64,000 bases of DNA, taken from Salinactinospora qingdaonensis. GTDB lineage: Bacteria > Actinomycetota > Actinomycetes > Streptosporangiales > Streptosporangiaceae. This document shows, piece by piece, positions 9,364 to 18,182 of this stretch (the stretch's first letter is position 1; each line of letters begins with the position of its first letter). Under the pieces are notes generated by a model that ran no database searches, was not told where the DNA came from, and worked only from the letters and a program-made list of their open reading frames with translations. The stretch spans positions 91,328 through 155,327 of the forward strand of contig NZ_BAABDD010000012.1 in assembly GCF_039539445.1 (NCBI RefSeq), in the 5' to 3' direction. Made by a program: the position numbers and the translations under genes.

Positions 9364-10791
9364 TCAACCGGCGGCAGCGCCGAACCACTTGGGTAGCTGG
9401 TTGAGCAGATCCTGCTGGTCTTGGCCGACCCAGGCTACGTGGCCGTCCGGCCGCAGCAGCACTGCGGGCACGTCCAGTTCCTCGCTGACGTCGACGACGT
9501 GGTCGACTCGCTGCGTCCAGCCCGCCACCGAGAGCCGACCGGTCTGGTCGAGCAGCAGTCCCCGGCCACTGTGCATCAGTTCGTAGAGGCGGCCCCGCTT
9601 CAACTCGAGGTCGCGCATCCGCGTGCCGAGCAGATCATGCCCTTCACCGAAGTCGTAGCGGACTCCGACCGCGGTGATCTTCTCGGTCAGATACCGGTTC
9701 ACGTCCTCGAAGTCCATCAGTTCCGCAATGAGCTGGCGTACTGACCGGGGCCCTGGCTCGGGGGAGAGCAGCTCGATCTGTGCGCGGGTGTTGTCCAGCA
9801 CGTCGGCGGCCACCGGGTGGCGTTCGGTGTGATAGCTGTCCAGCAGCCCCGCCGGTGCCCAGCCGTCGACCTCGGCGGCTAGTTTCCAGCCGAGGTTGAA
9901 CGCGTCCTGGACGCCGAGATTGAGCCCCTGCCCGCCAGTCGGCGGGTGGATGTGCGCCGCGTCGCCGGCCAGCAGCACCCGGCCGCTTCGGTAACGCTCG
10001 GCCAGCCGGGTGGCGTCGCCGAAACGGGAGATCCAGCGCGGTGAGTGCACGCCGAAGTCGGTACCGGCGAACACCCGCAACTGCCGCCTGAGCTCTTCGA
10101 GGGTCGGGGGGATCGTGCGGTCCTCGGCAACCCCGTCGGCGGGCACGACGAGACGGTACACCCCCTCGCCGAGGGGCATGGCGCCGAACCGCAGTTGGGT
10201 CTTGCGGACCTCGGCCACCACGGCGGCCAGCTCCTCCGGCGTCGCGGTCACCTCCGCCTCGCCCAGCAGCGTCTCGACCCTGCTGGGCTCACCGGGGAAC
10301 CCCACGCCCAGCAGCTTGCGTACCGTGCTGCGGCCGCCGTCGCAGCCCACGAGGTAGCGTGAGCGCAGCCGTGTGCCGTCGGCCAGTTCGGCGCTCACCC
10401 CCTGGTCGTCCTGACTCAGCCCGACCAGTTCGCAGCCGCGCCGGATCTCGGCGCCCAGTTCGGCGGCGTGCTCGGCCAGCAGGCGCTCGGTGACGTGCTG
10501 CGGGATGGCCAGTATGTAGGGATGCGCGGTGTCCAGCCGGTCGGGCCAGGGTTTGGTGATACCGGCGAAGAAGCCTCCGACCGCGAACCGCTCGCCGAGC
10601 GCGAGGAACCGCTCCAGCAGACCGCGCTGGTCCATCACCTCGATACTGCGCACGTGCAGACCGAGCGCGCGGGCCTGCTCGGCGGGCTGTACCTCCTTCT
10701 CCAGCACGACCACGTACACGCCGTGCAGCCGCAACTCGCCGGCCAGCATCAAGCCGGTCGGCCCGCCGCCGACCACGATCACGTCGATCAT
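9364..10791 (-). CDS. rox: Rifampicin monooxygenase (Rox)
   Basis: FAD- and NAD(P)H-dependent aromatic monooxygenase that inactivates rifamycins. Characterised Rox enzymes oxygenate the naphthyl ring at C2, which opens and linearises the antibiotic. The 475-residue protein matches the remembered Nocardia and Streptomyces Rox sequences along nearly its whole length: FAD motif GGGPTGLMLAGELRLHG at residues 8-24, the DG motif in LVGCDGGRSTVRKLLGVG, the GD motif in LLAGDAAHIHPPTGGQGLN, and the C-terminal thioredoxin-like part ending in QDLLNQLPKWFGAA. The ATG at 10791 is preceded by GGGGGG. A 19-bp rifamycin-associated element lies 227 bp upstream, independently supporting both function and rifamycin induction. 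It probably confers rifamycin resistance in this organism. Confidence 0.95.
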   Translation of the reverse strand: MIDVIVVGGGPTGLMLAGELRLHGVYVVVLEKEVQPAEQARALGLHVRSIEVMDQRGLLERFLALGERFAVGGFFAGITKPWPDRLDTAHPYILAIPQHVTERLLAEHAAELGAEIRRGCELVGLSQDDQGVSAELADGTRLRSRYLVGCDGGRSTVRKLLGVGFPGEPSRVETLLGEAEVTATPEELAAVVAEVRKTQLRFGAMPLGEGVYRLVVPADGVAEDRTIPPTLEELRRQLRVFAGTDFGVHSPRWISRFGDATRLAERYRSGRVLLAGDAAHIHPPTGGQGLNLGVQDAFNLGWKLAAEVDGWAPAGLLDSYHTERHPVAADVLDNTRAQIELLSPEPGPRSVRQLIAELMDFEDVNRYLTEKITAVGVRYDFGEGHDLLGTRMRDLELKRGRLYELMHSGRGLLLDQTGRLSVAGWTQRVDHVVDVSEELDVPAVLLRPDGHVAWVGQDQQDLLNQLPKWFGAAAG

Positions 10792-11017
10792 GAGCCCCCC
10801 ATTTAACAAATTGTTTTTCTTGTTTTTCGGCCGGCTGCCGCGGGCAGTCAGGCGGCGCGCACACTCGCACCGTTGCACCGAGTGCCCGCAACCGCGCCAC
10901 GAGCGCCCCGATGGTTCGACCTCCCCGCGCCCCACACGTCGACAGAAACACGCCTCGTTCGCGAACCTCTGATTTCCGCGGGTCCCGGCTTCGACTGGAG
11001 ATTCTGCGGCACGCCCC
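10792..11017 (-). promoter_or_regulatory. Long 5' leader of rox
   Basis: About 226 bp separate the rifamycin element from the rox ATG. The part next to the gene is unusually A/T-rich (10801-10830). No intact open frame or clear riboswitch is visible. If transcription begins near the element, rox has a long untranslated leader. Confidence 0.4.
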
Positions 11018-11036
11018 GGGGCTTGCCGCAAGCCCC
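11018..11036 (-). promoter_or_regulatory. Rifamycin-associated element (RAE)
   Basis: On the minus strand the sequence is GGGGCTTGCGGCAAGCCCC, a 19-bp inverted repeat of the form described upstream of rifamycin-inactivating genes in actinobacteria. A -10-like TATAGC (11044-11049, minus strand) lies 7 bp before it, which would place the element at the start of the rox transcript. A conserved regulatory element in front of an enzyme acting on the same drug makes the call strong. Confidence 0.85.
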
Positions 11037-11049
11037 CCGGTGCGCTATA

Positions 11050-11590
11050 CATTGAAAATGGCAGGGGATATCTTTCCTGTCCCCGAGTCCTCCACCGTGG
11101 ACGGACAGCCCTTGGTGAAGCGGCGCCTCGCCACCCACCGCGATACGGCGTCCCCAGCGGATCTCCGGATACCACACGCCGTCTTTTCATGGGCTCTTAC
11201 CGCCATGACCGCAGGCGTCTCCGGCAGGTGAATGCGCATCCGCGGGCGAGAAGGGCGTCATGCCCCGGCGTCCCGCACCTCCCGACCGACACGCACGCGG
11301 CGAAAATTTCGTGCGTTCTCGCATGTGAATTGCGAAAGTCCTGCGTGTGCTGGATTTTTGCTGTGCACCGATTTCGTTCGCGGGGAGAGTTTTCCGAGGC
11401 GGCGGGCGGCAAAGTTCTTTCGGGTGGTGCTAGCTGGGAAAACGTCCCGATTTTGTGATGGCCCAGTACGGCTATTGCCAGTTCATGCTTCCGGTTATTA
11501 CGGTGTTACTTTAACCTTCAACCTTCAAGGAAATCCTAGCGGTGGAAGATTTTATATGCCCGCGAAATCCCCCGTCAGAAGGAGAAGATC
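11050..11590. other. Intergenic region before the oxidative operon
   Basis: About 540 bp without a supported gene. Base composition becomes more A/T-rich from 11300, including a stretch with TTACTTTAACC around 11507-11518 that may hold the rightward promoter for the flavoprotein operon. AGGAG (11580-11584) immediately precedes the GTG at 11591. Confidence 0.4.
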
Positions 11591-13189
11591 GTGCAGCGTA
11601 ACGCCCTTGACTACCTCATCGTCGGTGCCGGTCCCGCGGGACTCCAGCTCGGCCAATTACTGCACGAGGCGGGGCACGAGTACCGGATTCTGGAAAGCGG
11701 CAGCGCACCGGGCACCTTCTTCCGAACCTTCCCGCGCCATCGCACGCTTATCTCCATCAACAAGCCACACACCGGCATCGCCGATCCCGAGTTCAACCTG
11801 CGGATGGACTGGAATTCCCTGCTGTCGCCGGACCCGCGGCTGCTCTTCACCCGCTACACCAGACGCTACTTTCCCCAAGCCGACGACTTGCTGCGCTATC
11901 TGGCCGACTTCGCCGCAACCTTTGACCTTGATATCGCCTACGACACGCGGGCGGAACAGATCGGGCGCGAGGACGACCGCTTCTGCGTCACCGATCAGCA
12001 CGGCCGCGAACACCACGCCCGACGGCTGGTGATGGCCACCGGGCTGAGCCTGGCCAACACCCCCGACATTCCCGGCATCGAAACCGCCGAGGACTACGCC
12101 ACCGTGTCCGTAGACCCCGACGAGTTCACCGACCAGCGCGTTCTCATCATCGGCAAGGGCAACTCCGCGCTGGAGACAGCGGACAACCTCATCGAGACCG
12201 CGGCCGTGATCCACGTGGCAGGGCCGCACGCCATACGGATGGCTTGGAACAGCCACTACGTCGGGCATCTGCGCGCGGTCAACAACAATTTCCTCGACAC
12301 CTACCAGCTCAAGTCACAAAACGCCCTGCTCGACGGCGAGGTGCTGTCGATCGACAAGGCCGAGGAGCCCACCGCCGGCCCCCGGTATCGGGTTCGATTC
12401 AACTTCTCCCGGGCCGACGAGGTGGTCAAGGAGCTGCGCTACGACCGGGTCATCGTGTGCACCGGTTTTCGCTTCGACGCGTCGGCCTTCGGCCCCGGAT
12501 GTCGCCCCGAGTTGGCCATCAACGACCGTTTCCCCGCCCTCACCTCAGCTTATGAGTCGGTGAACGTGCCGGGGCTGTACTTCGCCGGCACCGTGATGCA
12601 GCAGCGCGACTTCAAGAAATCCACCGGCGGCTTCATCCACGGCTTCCGCTACGCCGTACGCGCGCTGAGCCGCATCCTCGACGAGCGCCACCACGACCGT
12701 CCCTGGCCACAGCTCCCGCTCGCCCCCACCCCCAGCGCGTTGGCCGACGCCGTGGTGGCCCGCGCCAACCGCAGTTCGGCCCTGTGGCAGATGTTCGGCG
12801 CCATCGGGGACCTGGTGGTCATGGGGCCTGGTGAACAGGCCCAGTACCACGAGGAGGTGCCAGTCGACTACGCTCACGACAGCGACATCACCGGCGGCGG
12901 CGAGTACTTCACCCTCACCCTGGAGTACGGCCCCGACCACGACAAGGTCGACCCCTTCGACATCACCGTGCGCCGCACCGCCCAGAACTCGGTCGAGGAC
13001 GCCTACGACGCCGCCTACCTGCACCCGGTGATCCGCCACTTCCGAGGCGGCGAACTACTCGCCACCCACCACATGGCCGAGAACCTGGAAAACGAGTGGG
13101 ACGGCCCCGAGAGTCACCACGCCCCGCTGGTCGACTTCTTCGCCCGCGAACTCGGGGTCGCCCCCACCACGACCACCATGGGTCGGTGA
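11591..13189 (+). CDS. FAD/NAD(P)-binding oxidoreductase (flavin monooxygenase-like)
   Basis: Two-dinucleotide-binding flavoprotein, 532 residues. An N-terminal FAD motif (LIVGAGPAGLQLGQLLHEAG, residues 9-28) is followed by ATG-type segment LVMATGLSLANTPDIPG and a second Rossmann motif for NAD(P)H (VLIIGKGNSALETADNL). This is the arrangement of class B flavin monooxygenases and FOXRED2-like proteins. After about residue 370 a roughly 160-residue C-terminal extension without a recognised motif follows. The GTG start has AGGAG 7 nt upstream. It is the first gene of a tightly spaced set: the 2-hydroxyacid oxidase starts 11 bp after its stop. It probably hydroxylates or oxidises an intermediate of that pathway; substrate unknown. 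Confidence 0.85.
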   Translation: MQRNALDYLIVGAGPAGLQLGQLLHEAGHEYRILESGSAPGTFFRTFPRHRTLISINKPHTGIADPEFNLRMDWNSLLSPDPRLLFTRYTRRYFPQADDLLRYLADFAATFDLDIAYDTRAEQIGREDDRFCVTDQHGREHHARRLVMATGLSLANTPDIPGIETAEDYATVSVDPDEFTDQRVLIIGKGNSALETADNLIETAAVIHVAGPHAIRMAWNSHYVGHLRAVNNNFLDTYQLKSQNALLDGEVLSIDKAEEPTAGPRYRVRFNFSRADEVVKELRYDRVIVCTGFRFDASAFGPGCRPELAINDRFPALTSAYESVNVPGLYFAGTVMQQRDFKKSTGGFIHGFRYAVRALSRILDERHHDRPWPQLPLAPTPSALADAVVARANRSSALWQMFGAIGDLVVMGPGEQAQYHEEVPVDYAHDSDITGGGEYFTLTLEYGPDHDKVDPFDITVRRTAQNSVEDAYDAAYLHPVIRHFRGGELLATHHMAENLENEWDGPESHHAPLVDFFARELGVAPTTTTMGR

Positions 13190-13200
13190 GGGCCGCCGTG

Positions 13201-14313
13201 ATGCTCAACGTCCACGACTTCGAAACCGCGGCGCGCGCCACCCTCGACCCCGTCTACGCCGACTTCATCGCCGGCGGGGCACGCGACGAGATCACCGTGC
13301 GGGCCAACGAGGCGGCGTTCAGCGGCCTGCGGCTGCTTCCCAGAATGCTGCGTGGCAGCGCCGAACGGGACCTGGCCGTGACGCTGCTCGGCGACCGGGC
13401 GGACCTGCCGATCCTGCTCTCGCCGACCGCCTTCCACAAACTGGTAACCCCGGACGGGGAACTGGCCACCGCCCGCGCCGCCGCAGCAGCCGGAGCGCTC
13501 ATGATCGTCAGTATGGCCTCGACTGTGGCGGTGGGCGAGATCGCCGACGCGGCCCGCGCGGTCGGCGGCGACGACGTCTCGCTGTGGTTCCAGCTCTACA
13601 TCCAGCCCGACCTGGAGATCACCGAGGCGCTGGTCCGCCGGGCGACCGACGCCGGGTGCACCGCACTCGTGGTCACGGTGGACTCTCCCGTACTGGGCGC
13701 CAACGAACGCAACCGGCGCAACGGTCTCAATGACCTGCCGGCCGGCCTGTACTGCGAGAACCTGCGCGATCTGCGCGACGGCGAGAGCGGACACGTACGC
13801 CAGATCGCCATGTCCCCGGAGCTGTCCTGGGAACACATCGACTGGCTGCGCCGGACCACCTCGCTGCCGATTCTGCTCAAGGGTGTGCTGCACCCCGAGG
13901 ACGCCCGCCTGGCCGTGCAGCACGGTGTCGACGGGCTGGTGCTGTCCAACCACGGGGGACGGCAACTGGACACCGTACCGGCCACCCTCGAACTGCTGCC
14001 GGAGATGGCCGCCGCGGTCGCCGGCCGGATTCCGATCGTGCTCGACGGCGGCGTGCGGCGAGGCACCGATGTCGTCAAGGCACTGGCGCTCGGCGCGTCC
14101 GCCGTCGGGATCGGCCGCCCCGTCATGTGGGCCCTGGCCGAAGGCGGCGAGAAAAGTGTGCGACACCTGCTGGAGCTGCTGCACGCCGAGCTCGACGACA
14201 CGCTGGCGCTGTGCGGCGCGTCCGGACTGGATGACCTCACGCCCGAGCTGGTCCGGCCAGCCGGCTGGGGACATGCGGGGCAGGGCACCTGCAACGGCGG
14301 GGTGGTGTCATGA
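13201..14313 (+). CDS. FMN-dependent 2-hydroxyacid oxidase
   Basis: Member of the (S)-2-hydroxyacid oxidase/dehydrogenase family (glycolate, lactate, mandelate and hydroxymandelate oxidases), which oxidises a 2-hydroxyacid to a 2-oxoacid with FMN. The 370-residue TIM barrel shows the active-site signature SNHGGRQLD with catalytic His, the flavin-contacting Lys in PILLKGVL, and the phosphate-binding DGGVRRGTDVVKALALGA near the C terminus. ATG 13201 is chosen because GAGGG lies 8 nt upstream; GTG codons at 13186 (overlapping the previous stop) and 13198 are alternatives. Its stop overlaps the P450 start as ATGA. Its 2-oxoacid product would be a natural substrate for the ThDP enzyme at 15969. 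Confidence 0.9.
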   Translation: MLNVHDFETAARATLDPVYADFIAGGARDEITVRANEAAFSGLRLLPRMLRGSAERDLAVTLLGDRADLPILLSPTAFHKLVTPDGELATARAAAAAGALMIVSMASTVAVGEIADAARAVGGDDVSLWFQLYIQPDLEITEALVRRATDAGCTALVVTVDSPVLGANERNRRNGLNDLPAGLYCENLRDLRDGESGHVRQIAMSPELSWEHIDWLRRTTSLPILLKGVLHPEDARLAVQHGVDGLVLSNHGGRQLDTVPATLELLPEMAAAVAGRIPIVLDGGVRRGTDVVKALALGASAVGIGRPVMWALAEGGEKSVRHLLELLHAELDDTLALCGASGLDDLTPELVRPAGWGHAGQGTCNGGVVS

Positions 14314-15731
14314 GCCTCACGGGATGGCTGATCGTCGGCGCGGCCGTGGCACTGGTCGCCAGCCTGCCGTACTGGCTGCCCAAGGCGGTGATCGCGCTGC
14401 GGGTGCGCATCTTCGCCTGGGTCAACGGCGAGGAGGGCATCCCCACCCCCAGCCGTGACGTGCCCGCCGAAGAGTTCAAGCAGGTGTACGCGCACCCGGC
14501 CTCGAACGGCCGCAGCCAGGGCGCCGCGCTGTCCGACCTGTTCTGGTACTGGCTCTCTCCCGGCCCCGAGGTGCACCAGGAGCACCTGGAGCCCGGCCCC
14601 CGTTACGACGAGGTGGCCAAGACCACCCGCCAGATCTTGGCCGGACTGTCCAAAGCGGAGTGGACGGAGCTGGTCGGCCGCTGCACCCGGCGGGTGCTCG
14701 ACGAACTCGACGGCCGCGACCGGCAGCCCGGTGTCCGGGCGCACTGGGTCAGGCTGCGGGACCTGATGATGCCCGTGTGGGCCGAGGTCTACTACGAGGT
14801 GGTCTTCCGGGAACCGTGCCCGCGCCACGTCCGGGAGCTGATCACCGGCAACGCCGACGACGTGGTCAACGCCCTCAAGTGCACCAGCCTGCGGCACATG
14901 GACCGGCGGGCCCGGCTCACCGCCTACCTGCGCGAGCGGCTCGCCACCGCGCCGCCACCGGTGCCGCTGCCCTCCCTGCTCTCCGAGCGGGAACAGGTCT
15001 ACTACCTCCAGGGCACGTTCTTCAACACCGCCGTCGTACAGATGTCTGAGGCGATGGCCCATTTGCTGCTGGCCCTGGCCACCCACCAGCCGGTGCAAGA
15101 GCGCTTGCTGGCGGGGGAGGAGGAGCCCGACTTCCTGGAGCGGGCCATCAGCGAGACGCTACAGCACTTTCCGCTGTTCGGGGTGGCCCACCGGATCACC
15201 ACCGCCGAGGTCCCCCGGGCCGAGCGGGAGCCCATCCCCGCCGGCTCGGTCCTGCTGTTCAACTACCCCGAATACCAGCGCTCCGGCGCGCCCGACGCAC
15301 AGGAGTTCGACCCGGACCGGTGGCTGTCACCGGAGACCAAGCCCTCCGCCTTCATCCCGTTCGGGGTGACCGCCAACCGTCCCTGTCCAGCCCGCGGGTT
15401 CGCCATCTTGACCATGCGCGTCGCGGCCGAGGAGATGCTGCGCCGTTTCCGGTTGGAGTCCTCGGCCGAGCACACCCGCTCGCTGCCCAGCCGCGGTCCC
15501 TGTCTGCTCGTCCCGCGTGCCGACGCCGCGGCGATGGGCGTGGCTCCGGCGCGCCGCAGGTTCCGGCTCGCCGCGATGCGGCTGGCCGATCGCTGGGCGG
15601 CGGTCCCGCGCAGCCTCGTCCAACTGCTCCTAGGCAGCTACATGGTCTGGGACGCCCAGCGTCAAGGACTGTGCCGGAACTACTTCGCCACCCCTCCCGG
15701 CGGCCCCGCCTCGACCACCGACAGCCATTGA
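14310..15731 (+). CDS. Membrane-anchored, atypical cytochrome P450
   Basis: A P450-fold protein of 473 residues with several departures from the norm. The C-terminal half has the K-helix/meander order and a Cys loop, FIPFGVTANRPCPARG, whose Cys359 would ligate heme. The spacing from Phe to Cys is one residue longer than FxxGxxxC, and the usual Arg/His before Cys is displaced. The K-helix ExxR motif reads ETLQ (282-285), losing the Arg. The N terminus (residues 5-32) is hydrophobic and followed by basic residues, like the membrane anchor of eukaryotic P450s; most bacterial P450s are soluble. A 65-residue tail follows the P450 core. It is coupled by ATGA to the hydroxyacid oxidase. It may be an active monooxygenase with altered motifs or a P450-derived non-oxygenase. 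Confidence 0.8.
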   Translation: MSLTGWLIVGAAVALVASLPYWLPKAVIALRVRIFAWVNGEEGIPTPSRDVPAEEFKQVYAHPASNGRSQGAALSDLFWYWLSPGPEVHQEHLEPGPRYDEVAKTTRQILAGLSKAEWTELVGRCTRRVLDELDGRDRQPGVRAHWVRLRDLMMPVWAEVYYEVVFREPCPRHVRELITGNADDVVNALKCTSLRHMDRRARLTAYLRERLATAPPPVPLPSLLSEREQVYYLQGTFFNTAVVQMSEAMAHLLLALATHQPVQERLLAGEEEPDFLERAISETLQHFPLFGVAHRITTAEVPRAEREPIPAGSVLLFNYPEYQRSGAPDAQEFDPDRWLSPETKPSAFIPFGVTANRPCPARGFAILTMRVAAEEMLRRFRLESSAEHTRSLPSRGPCLLVPRADAAAMGVAPARRRFRLAAMRLADRWAAVPRSLVQLLLGSYMVWDAQRQGLCRNYFATPPGGPASTTDSH

Positions 15732-16000
15732 GCAGCAGAGAAGACGGCCACGGCGGACCTCGGCTCCGGCTCCCTCCGCCGCGGCCGTCGGCCCGAGCCG
15801 ACCGGTCGCGCACCACCGAGCTGAAGACCGACAGCCTCAGTGAAGGGCTGTTGGCCGCGCTGGGGCTGGTCACCCTGATGACCGTGCCGGTGCTGCGGTG
15901 GCCGGACTTCCAGCCGCCGGGGACTGCGAGTCCGAACGTGTTCACGAGATCGAGGAGACGGTACCGACATGGAGTTGAGTGGCGCGCAGGCCCTGGTTAG
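15728..16000 (+). CDS. Possible small membrane protein between P450 and ThDP genes
   Basis: A 90-codon frame from TTG 15728 (overlapping the P450 stop) into the first 32 bases of the next gene. It contains one hydrophobic segment (LLAALGLVTLMTVPVLRW) flanked by charged residues. No ribosome site is visible for TTG and the overlap with the following gene is awkward, so this may simply be a non-coding spacer. I do not recognise a family. Confidence 0.25.
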   Translation: MSSREDGHGGPRLRLPPPRPSARADRSRTTELKTDSLSEGLLAALGLVTLMTVPVLRWPDFQPPGTASPNVFTRSRRRYRHGVEWRAGPG

Positions 16001-17666
16001 GCAATTGGAACGGGAAGGCGTTCGCCATGTCTTCGGTGTGCCGGGCGTCCAGCTCGACCACGTACTGGACGCCCTGGCCCGCGCCGGGAGAGACGGGGGG
16101 TCGATCAGCTATGTCGCGGCTCGTCATGAGCAGGGCGCGGCCCATATGGCGGAGGCATACGCGCGTACCACCGGGCGACCCGGCGTCTGCCTGGTGGTTC
16201 CCGGGCCGGGGGTTCTCAACGCCCTGCCCGCCCTCGCCACCGGGTACGCTTGTTCGTCGCCGATGCTGTGCGTGGCGGCCGACATCCCCTCGACACTGTC
16301 CGGCCAGGGCTTGGGCATGCTGCACGAACTGCCCGACCAGGACGGTGTCCTGGCCTCGGTCACCACATGGTCGGCGCGTGCCCAGGCCCCGCAACAGATC
16401 CCCGAACTCGTGCGTCGAGCGGTGCGCCAGTCACGGACCGGCCGCCCCAGGCCGGTGGCCCTGACGATTCCAGCGGACCTGCTGACCGCGCGCGCCCAGA
16501 CCCGCCTGGCCGACCCGGCCGCGGCCGGTGACCGATCCGGGCGGCCGGCCGCGGAAACCGTCGCCGACGTCGCCGCCATGCTGCGGGCCGCCCGCCGGCC
16601 GGTGCTCTACGCCGGTGGCGGTGTGCTCGCCTCCCGGGCCAGTGCCGCGCTGACCGCACTGGCCGAGGAACTGTCCGCCCCGGTGGTCATGAGCCGCAAC
16701 GCGGGCGGCGCGGTTCCCGCCCACCACCCGCTCGCCTTCACCAGTTTGGCCGCGCCCCGCCTGCTGCCCTCGGCGGATGTGGTGCTGGTCGTGGGCAGCC
16801 GCTTTTTGTCTCCGCGCGGCACCGCGCTGCCCACCGCTGCCGGGGCGAGGGTCGCCTTGGTCAACGCGGACCCCAGCGATTTGGGGCCACCGCGCCGGGC
16901 TGAGACCACCTTGCTCGCCGATGCGCGGACAGCGCTGGAAGACCTGCGGGATGCGCTGCCGGAGGGCGAGCCCGTGGCTTCGGCCACCGGCCCGGAACCT
17001 GAGACGGCACACGCCAAGGGGTCGGGGTGGCACCCCGGCGAGCTGGCCGAGGTGCGCGCCTGGTGCGCCCGGAAAGTCGAGAGCGTCGAGCCGCAGTGGT
17101 CGTTCGTCCGCGCGCTGCGTGAGGCGATCCCCGAGGACGGTTTCCTGGTCAACGAGTTGACCCAAGTGGGCTACCTGGCCGGGGTCGGCTACCCCGTACA
17201 CCAGCCAGGAACGCTCCTCACTCCCGGCTACCAGGGCACTCTGGGCTACGGTTACCCCTCGGCGCTGGGTGTGAAGGTGGGAAACCCCGATCGGGCCGTC
17301 GTCTCGATCAACGGCGACGGCGGGTTCTCCTGGAACATGCAGGAGCTGGCGACCGCGCGGCACTACGGCATCGCGGTGACCGCGGTGGTCTTCAACGACA
17401 ACGCCTACGGCAATGTTCGGCGCATCCAGGCTGACGAGTTCCAGGGCCGGTTCATCGGCAGCGACCTGACCAGCCCCGATTTCGTGCGGCTCGCCGAGTC
17501 GTTCGGAGTACCAGGCATCCGGGTCGAGACCCCGGGCCGGCTCACCGGGGCGCTCAAGGAATCCCTCGGCGAACCGGGGCCGTCGTTGATCGAAGTCCCC
17601 GTAGGGGAGATGCCCAGCGTGTGGCCGCTGCTGTTGGGCGGTACCCCCGGCTCGGTCCGGGACTGA
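15969..17666 (+). CDS. Thiamine-diphosphate-dependent enzyme (acetolactate synthase/benzoylformate decarboxylase family)
   Basis: Cytosolic ThDP enzyme of 565 residues with the three-domain order of the POX/ALS/decarboxylase family. The catalytic Glu54 is in AARHEQGAAHMAEAYAR, the central FAD/nucleotide-like domain spans roughly 195-330, and the C-terminal cofactor signature is GDG (about residue 449) followed by NDN in VFNDNAYGN. GAGGAG lies 10 nt before ATG 15969. Family members decarboxylate 2-oxoacids or join the resulting acyl carbanion to another carbonyl. Following the 2-hydroxyacid oxidase and P450, it probably decarboxylates or ligates the 2-oxoacid made upstream. The lack of a small regulatory subunit argues against housekeeping acetolactate synthase. 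Exact reaction unknown. Confidence 0.85.
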   Translation: MELSGAQALVRQLEREGVRHVFGVPGVQLDHVLDALARAGRDGGSISYVAARHEQGAAHMAEAYARTTGRPGVCLVVPGPGVLNALPALATGYACSSPMLCVAADIPSTLSGQGLGMLHELPDQDGVLASVTTWSARAQAPQQIPELVRRAVRQSRTGRPRPVALTIPADLLTARAQTRLADPAAAGDRSGRPAAETVADVAAMLRAARRPVLYAGGGVLASRASAALTALAEELSAPVVMSRNAGGAVPAHHPLAFTSLAAPRLLPSADVVLVVGSRFLSPRGTALPTAAGARVALVNADPSDLGPPRRAETTLLADARTALEDLRDALPEGEPVASATGPEPETAHAKGSGWHPGELAEVRAWCARKVESVEPQWSFVRALREAIPEDGFLVNELTQVGYLAGVGYPVHQPGTLLTPGYQGTLGYGYPSALGVKVGNPDRAVVSINGDGGFSWNMQELATARHYGIAVTAVVFNDNAYGNVRRIQADEFQGRFIGSDLTSPDFVRLAESFGVPGIRVETPGRLTGALKESLGEPGPSLIEVPVGEMPSVWPLLLGGTPGSVRD

Positions 17667-18182
17667 ACACCGGTCACTCGGGCCGAGGCGGACACCGGCA
17701 CCGACGCGCCGTCGTCGCCGATGACGAGGGCGCGCCGCGGAAAAGATCAAGTAACCGAGTTCCACTCGTACGACGAAATCATGAACACGGGAAGAACTAT
17801 GGCAAGGCGGGGTGGCTCGGGAGCCGAGTTGAGTTTTTCTTTTTCTGACCTGTGAAAATAGGTTTCGGGGGCTTATTGTGTTGATCGCGAGAAAAGAGGG
17901 AAAATATTTTCCCCGGTGGGGATGCTCTCGCGGTTGGAATAGTTCCACTATGACGAAAAACGCCATGGCGACGAGTCCGGAGAAAGTGCCCCACAAATAG
18001 TGGATGACCGGATGCCGCCCCTCGGGCCTCGACCGCTCCGTGACGCCCTTGCGCATCTCGACCCGCGGTTTTGGATGTCCTTGGCCGGGAACCGCAGCCG
18101 GGGGCAGCCCCTCCGGGGGGTGCTTCTATGGGGTTGTCACGCCGGGGGTGGGGTGTAGGTGGGTGTGTGTCCGGGGTGGGTG
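17667..18182. other. Non-coding region after the oxidative operon
   Basis: No gene supported. It includes an A/T-richer stretch (17810-17960) with T-runs at 17833-17845 that could end the operon transcript, then G/T-rich low-complexity sequence leading into the inverted-repeat element at 18183. Confidence 0.4.
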
